Assembly: GCA_016938095.1 (NCBI GenBank)
Contig: JAFGVG010000077.1
Coordinates: forward strand, 1 to 8,395
DNA length: 8,395 bases
Reading direction: 5' to 3'
Origin: Bacteroidales bacterium
Lineage (GTDB): Bacteria > Bacteroidota > Bacteroidia > Bacteroidales > UBA10428
The notes under the pieces: generated by a model
What the model was told of the DNA's origin: nothing
The model's database searches: none
What the model saw: only the letters and a program-made list of their open reading frames with translations
Program-made: the position numbers and the translations under genes
Shown: one piece after another, positions 6,569 through 8,395 of the stretch
How positions within the stretch are numbered: the first letter of the stretch is position 1
Layout: the number at the start of each line of letters is the position of its first letter

Positions 6569-8395
6569 TTGAAAAATACGCCCTTACACACCGGACTTTT
6601 ATTAATCCTTGTTTTGCTTGCAGGGTGCAGCGCACAGAAAAACACGGGTTTGTCAAGGGCATATCACGGCCTTACAGCCAAATACAATGTTCTTTTTAAT
6701 GCCAGCGAAAGCTATAAAAAAGGGCTCGAAAAAATCGATAAGGATTTTGTTGATGATTATTCCGAAATCCTCCCCCTCTTCAATTATTCCTCAAAAGAAG
6801 CTGTGTCCGTTGCCGGTTCGGATATGGACCGCACCATCAAGAAATGTTCAAAGCTGATCACGCTGCATTCAATTACCGCCAAGCCCAAGGTTAAGGATAA
6901 CAAAAACCTTACTCCCAATCAAAGAGCCTTTTTCAGTAAAAAAGAATACAACGTATTTGTCGACGATGCTTACCTGCTCATGGGCAAAGCACATTTTTAC
7001 AAACACGAATTCGAGCTGGCAACGGATATTTTCAGACGTCTGATCAACGACTTCAAAAATCAGCCTGCCGCATTTGAAGCACAAATATGGCTTGCACGCA
7101 TTTTCACCGAAACCGGTCAATACATAACCGCTTCCGAGATCCTTTCCTCGCTGAACAACAATGCATCCCTGCCCAAAAAAACACTGCCCGAATACTACAC
7201 CACCTATGCCGATTACCAGTTGAAACAGCAAAACTATGCCGGAGCAATCGATTTGCTCGAAAAAGCATTGGCCTGTGAAAAAAGAAAAAAGCAACGAACC
7301 CGCTACCTTTTCATACTGGCGCAATTGGCTGAAAAAACCGGGGAACTCAAAAAGGCTTCGGAATACTATTCCCAGGTTATTAAAATGAATCCGGTTTATG
7401 ATATGGCTTTCAATGCCCAGATTAACAGGGCGCTGGCTTACGAACAAGGCTTCGGACAAGCCGATGTTATCGAAACCGAACTGAATAAAATGCTACACGA
7501 TGATAAAAACATCGAATACCAGGACCAGGTTTATTACGCGTTGGGAAATCTCGCCATAAAAGAGGGTGATGAACAAAAAGCACTGGCGTATTATACCCGG
7601 TCCATCGCGGCCAATAAAGGTAATGAACAGCAAAAAGTCAGGTCGTATCTGACGCTGGCCAATCATTACTATGCCATCCCCGACTATCCCAATGCGCAGG
7701 CTTATTACGATAGTGCCGTTGCACACATTGACGCTGATTACCCGGGTTATAACGCAATTTTTACCAAGTCCAAAAGCCTTACCCGGCTGGTGAATGAAAT
7801 CAATACCGTGAAACTGGCCGACAGTGTGTTGATACTTGCCGCCTTACCCGAAGCTGACCGCAATAAAGTAATCGATAAAATTATTGAGGATGAGCGAAAA
7901 GCCGAAGAGGAAGCCCGGCTAAAACAGCAGGAAGAACAGCTGAATCAGCAATTCGACAATGAAGCTGCCTTGCGTAATACCATGCGTCAACCCATGGCTA
8001 CGGGTTCAACTGTAAAATGGTACTTTTACAACGATGCAGCCAAAGACCTTGGCTACCGGGAATTTCGCACACGATGGGGCAACCGGAAACTCGAAGATCA
8101 CTGGCAAAGAACCGTTAAAGCTATGGTTACCGCCATGCCCGGCGCAGGCACCGAAACCGACGAAATATCAGCCAATGACGTCTTAGCAGAACCTGCCTAT
8201 GGAAAAATGTCGCGTGAATATTACCTGGTGAATATCCCATTTACCGATTCCGCTGTGGAAGCCACGCACAAAAAAACCGAAGAGGCCCTTTACAATATGG
8301 GGGTCATCTACCGCGATGAGCTGAAAGATTTGGGGAAGGCCGGTGAATCTTTCAGGGAATTGGTCAAACGGTATCCCGGTTCACCTTACCTGCTC
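6569..8395 (+). CDS. porW: PorW/SprE-like TPR lipoprotein of the type IX secretion system, partial (3' end outside the window)
   Basis: 609 residues are visible with no stop before the right edge. A lipoprotein signal peptide (K2-N3, then a hydrophobic run LLLILVLLAGC) ends at C20. The next residues, SAQKN, have no acidic run, so retention on the periplasmic face is likely, as for PorW. The N-terminal block (GLTAKYNVLFNASESYKKG, 34-52) is typical of the family. TPR-like helix pairs lie at about 132-166, 168-199, 207-236, 243-275, 319-348, 356-388 and 571-602. A charged, probably coiled segment (about 436-470) precedes the aromatic block WYFYN at 484-488 and EFRTRWGNRKLEDHW at 498-512, which I recognise from SprE/PorW. 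These outer-membrane-attached lipoproteins are needed for type IX secretion and, in gliding species, for motility. The TTG at 6569 is the only start in frame between the stop at 6527-6529 and the signal peptide, and it lies just after a strong promoter. The family call is firm; the symbol is by similarity only. Confidence 0.88.
   Translation, partial: MKNTPLHTGLLLILVLLAGCSAQKNTGLSRAYHGLTAKYNVLFNASESYKKGLEKIDKDFVDDYSEILPLFNYSSKEAVSVAGSDMDRTIKKCSKLITLHSITAKPKVKDNKNLTPNQRAFFSKKEYNVFVDDAYLLMGKAHFYKHEFELATDIFRRLINDFKNQPAAFEAQIWLARIFTETGQYITASEILSSLNNNASLPKKTLPEYYTTYADYQLKQQNYAGAIDLLEKALACEKRKKQRTRYLFILAQLAEKTGELKKASEYYSQVIKMNPVYDMAFNAQINRALAYEQGFGQADVIETELNKMLHDDKNIEYQDQVYYALGNLAIKEGDEQKALAYYTRSIAANKGNEQQKVRSYLTLANHYYAIPDYPNAQAYYDSAVAHIDADYPGYNAIFTKSKSLTRLVNEINTVKLADSVLILAALPEADRNKVIDKIIEDERKAEEEARLKQQEEQLNQQFDNEAALRNTMRQPMATGSTVKWYFYNDAAKDLGYREFRTRWGNRKLEDHWQRTVKAMVTAMPGAGTETDEISANDVLAEPAYGKMSREYYLVNIPFTDSAVEATHKKTEEALYNMGVIYRDELKDLGKAGESFRELVKRYPGSPYLL

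Noticed and set aside
6869..7459. Open minus-strand frame of 196 codons inside the porW-like gene
   Set aside because: It is antisense to a continuous TPR-rich reading frame and its composition (Phe, Cys, Gly and Val rich) is typical of a reverse shadow.
1..8395. Search for mobile elements, CRISPR arrays, tRNA or rRNA genes, phage or defence genes
   Set aside because: No transposase, terminal repeats, regularly spaced repeats, tRNA-like folds or defence domains were seen; gene content is ordinary chromosomal.

Overview
The window looks like chromosomal DNA of a member of Bacteroidota, probably Bacteroidales or a related order. The reasons are a lipoprotein of the PorW/SprE family of the type IX secretion system (a system confined to this phylum), two promoters matching the TTTG / TAnnTTTG consensus of the Bacteroidota primary sigma factor, A-rich leaders without clear Shine-Dalgarno sequences, and a SpmA-like membrane protein of the kind common in this phylum. 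Base composition is even along the window. I see no insertion sequence, phage gene, tRNA, rRNA or CRISPR array.

The layout is two divergent gene blocks separated by a 68-base regulatory region (about 5197-5264). Leftward, in transcription order, are a Crp/Fnr-family regulator (5196-4492), a ZIP metal transporter (4461-3649), a cation diffusion facilitator (3632-2715), ribonuclease R (2654-516) and a SpmA-like protein that runs off the left edge (497-<1). Gaps are only 30, 16, 60 and 18 bases, so this reads as one operon or a tight same-strand cluster. Rightward are an OsmC-family protein (5265-5684) and a ComF-type phosphoribosyltransferase (5696-6412), 11 bases apart and probably co-transcribed. 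After a 156-base intergenic region with its own promoter comes the PorW/SprE-like lipoprotein, from a TTG start at 6569 and open at the right edge.

Taken together, a Crp/Fnr regulator sits between an OsmC-type thiol protein and a pair of metal transporters predicted to work in opposite directions (ZIP in, CDF out). This suggests, by inference only, a small metal and redox homeostasis module whose transcript continues into the housekeeping nuclease RNase R. The ComF and PorW genes concern DNA uptake and protein export and have no evident functional tie to the left block.

Most of the content is ordinary Bacteroidota core genome, and I see no clearly undescribed system. The best leads are an unusual Asn-x3-Asp metal site in the CDF transporter, a nested set of AGTTA/TAACT inverted repeats just upstream of the porW promoter, and an inverted repeat abutting the ZIP start codon.
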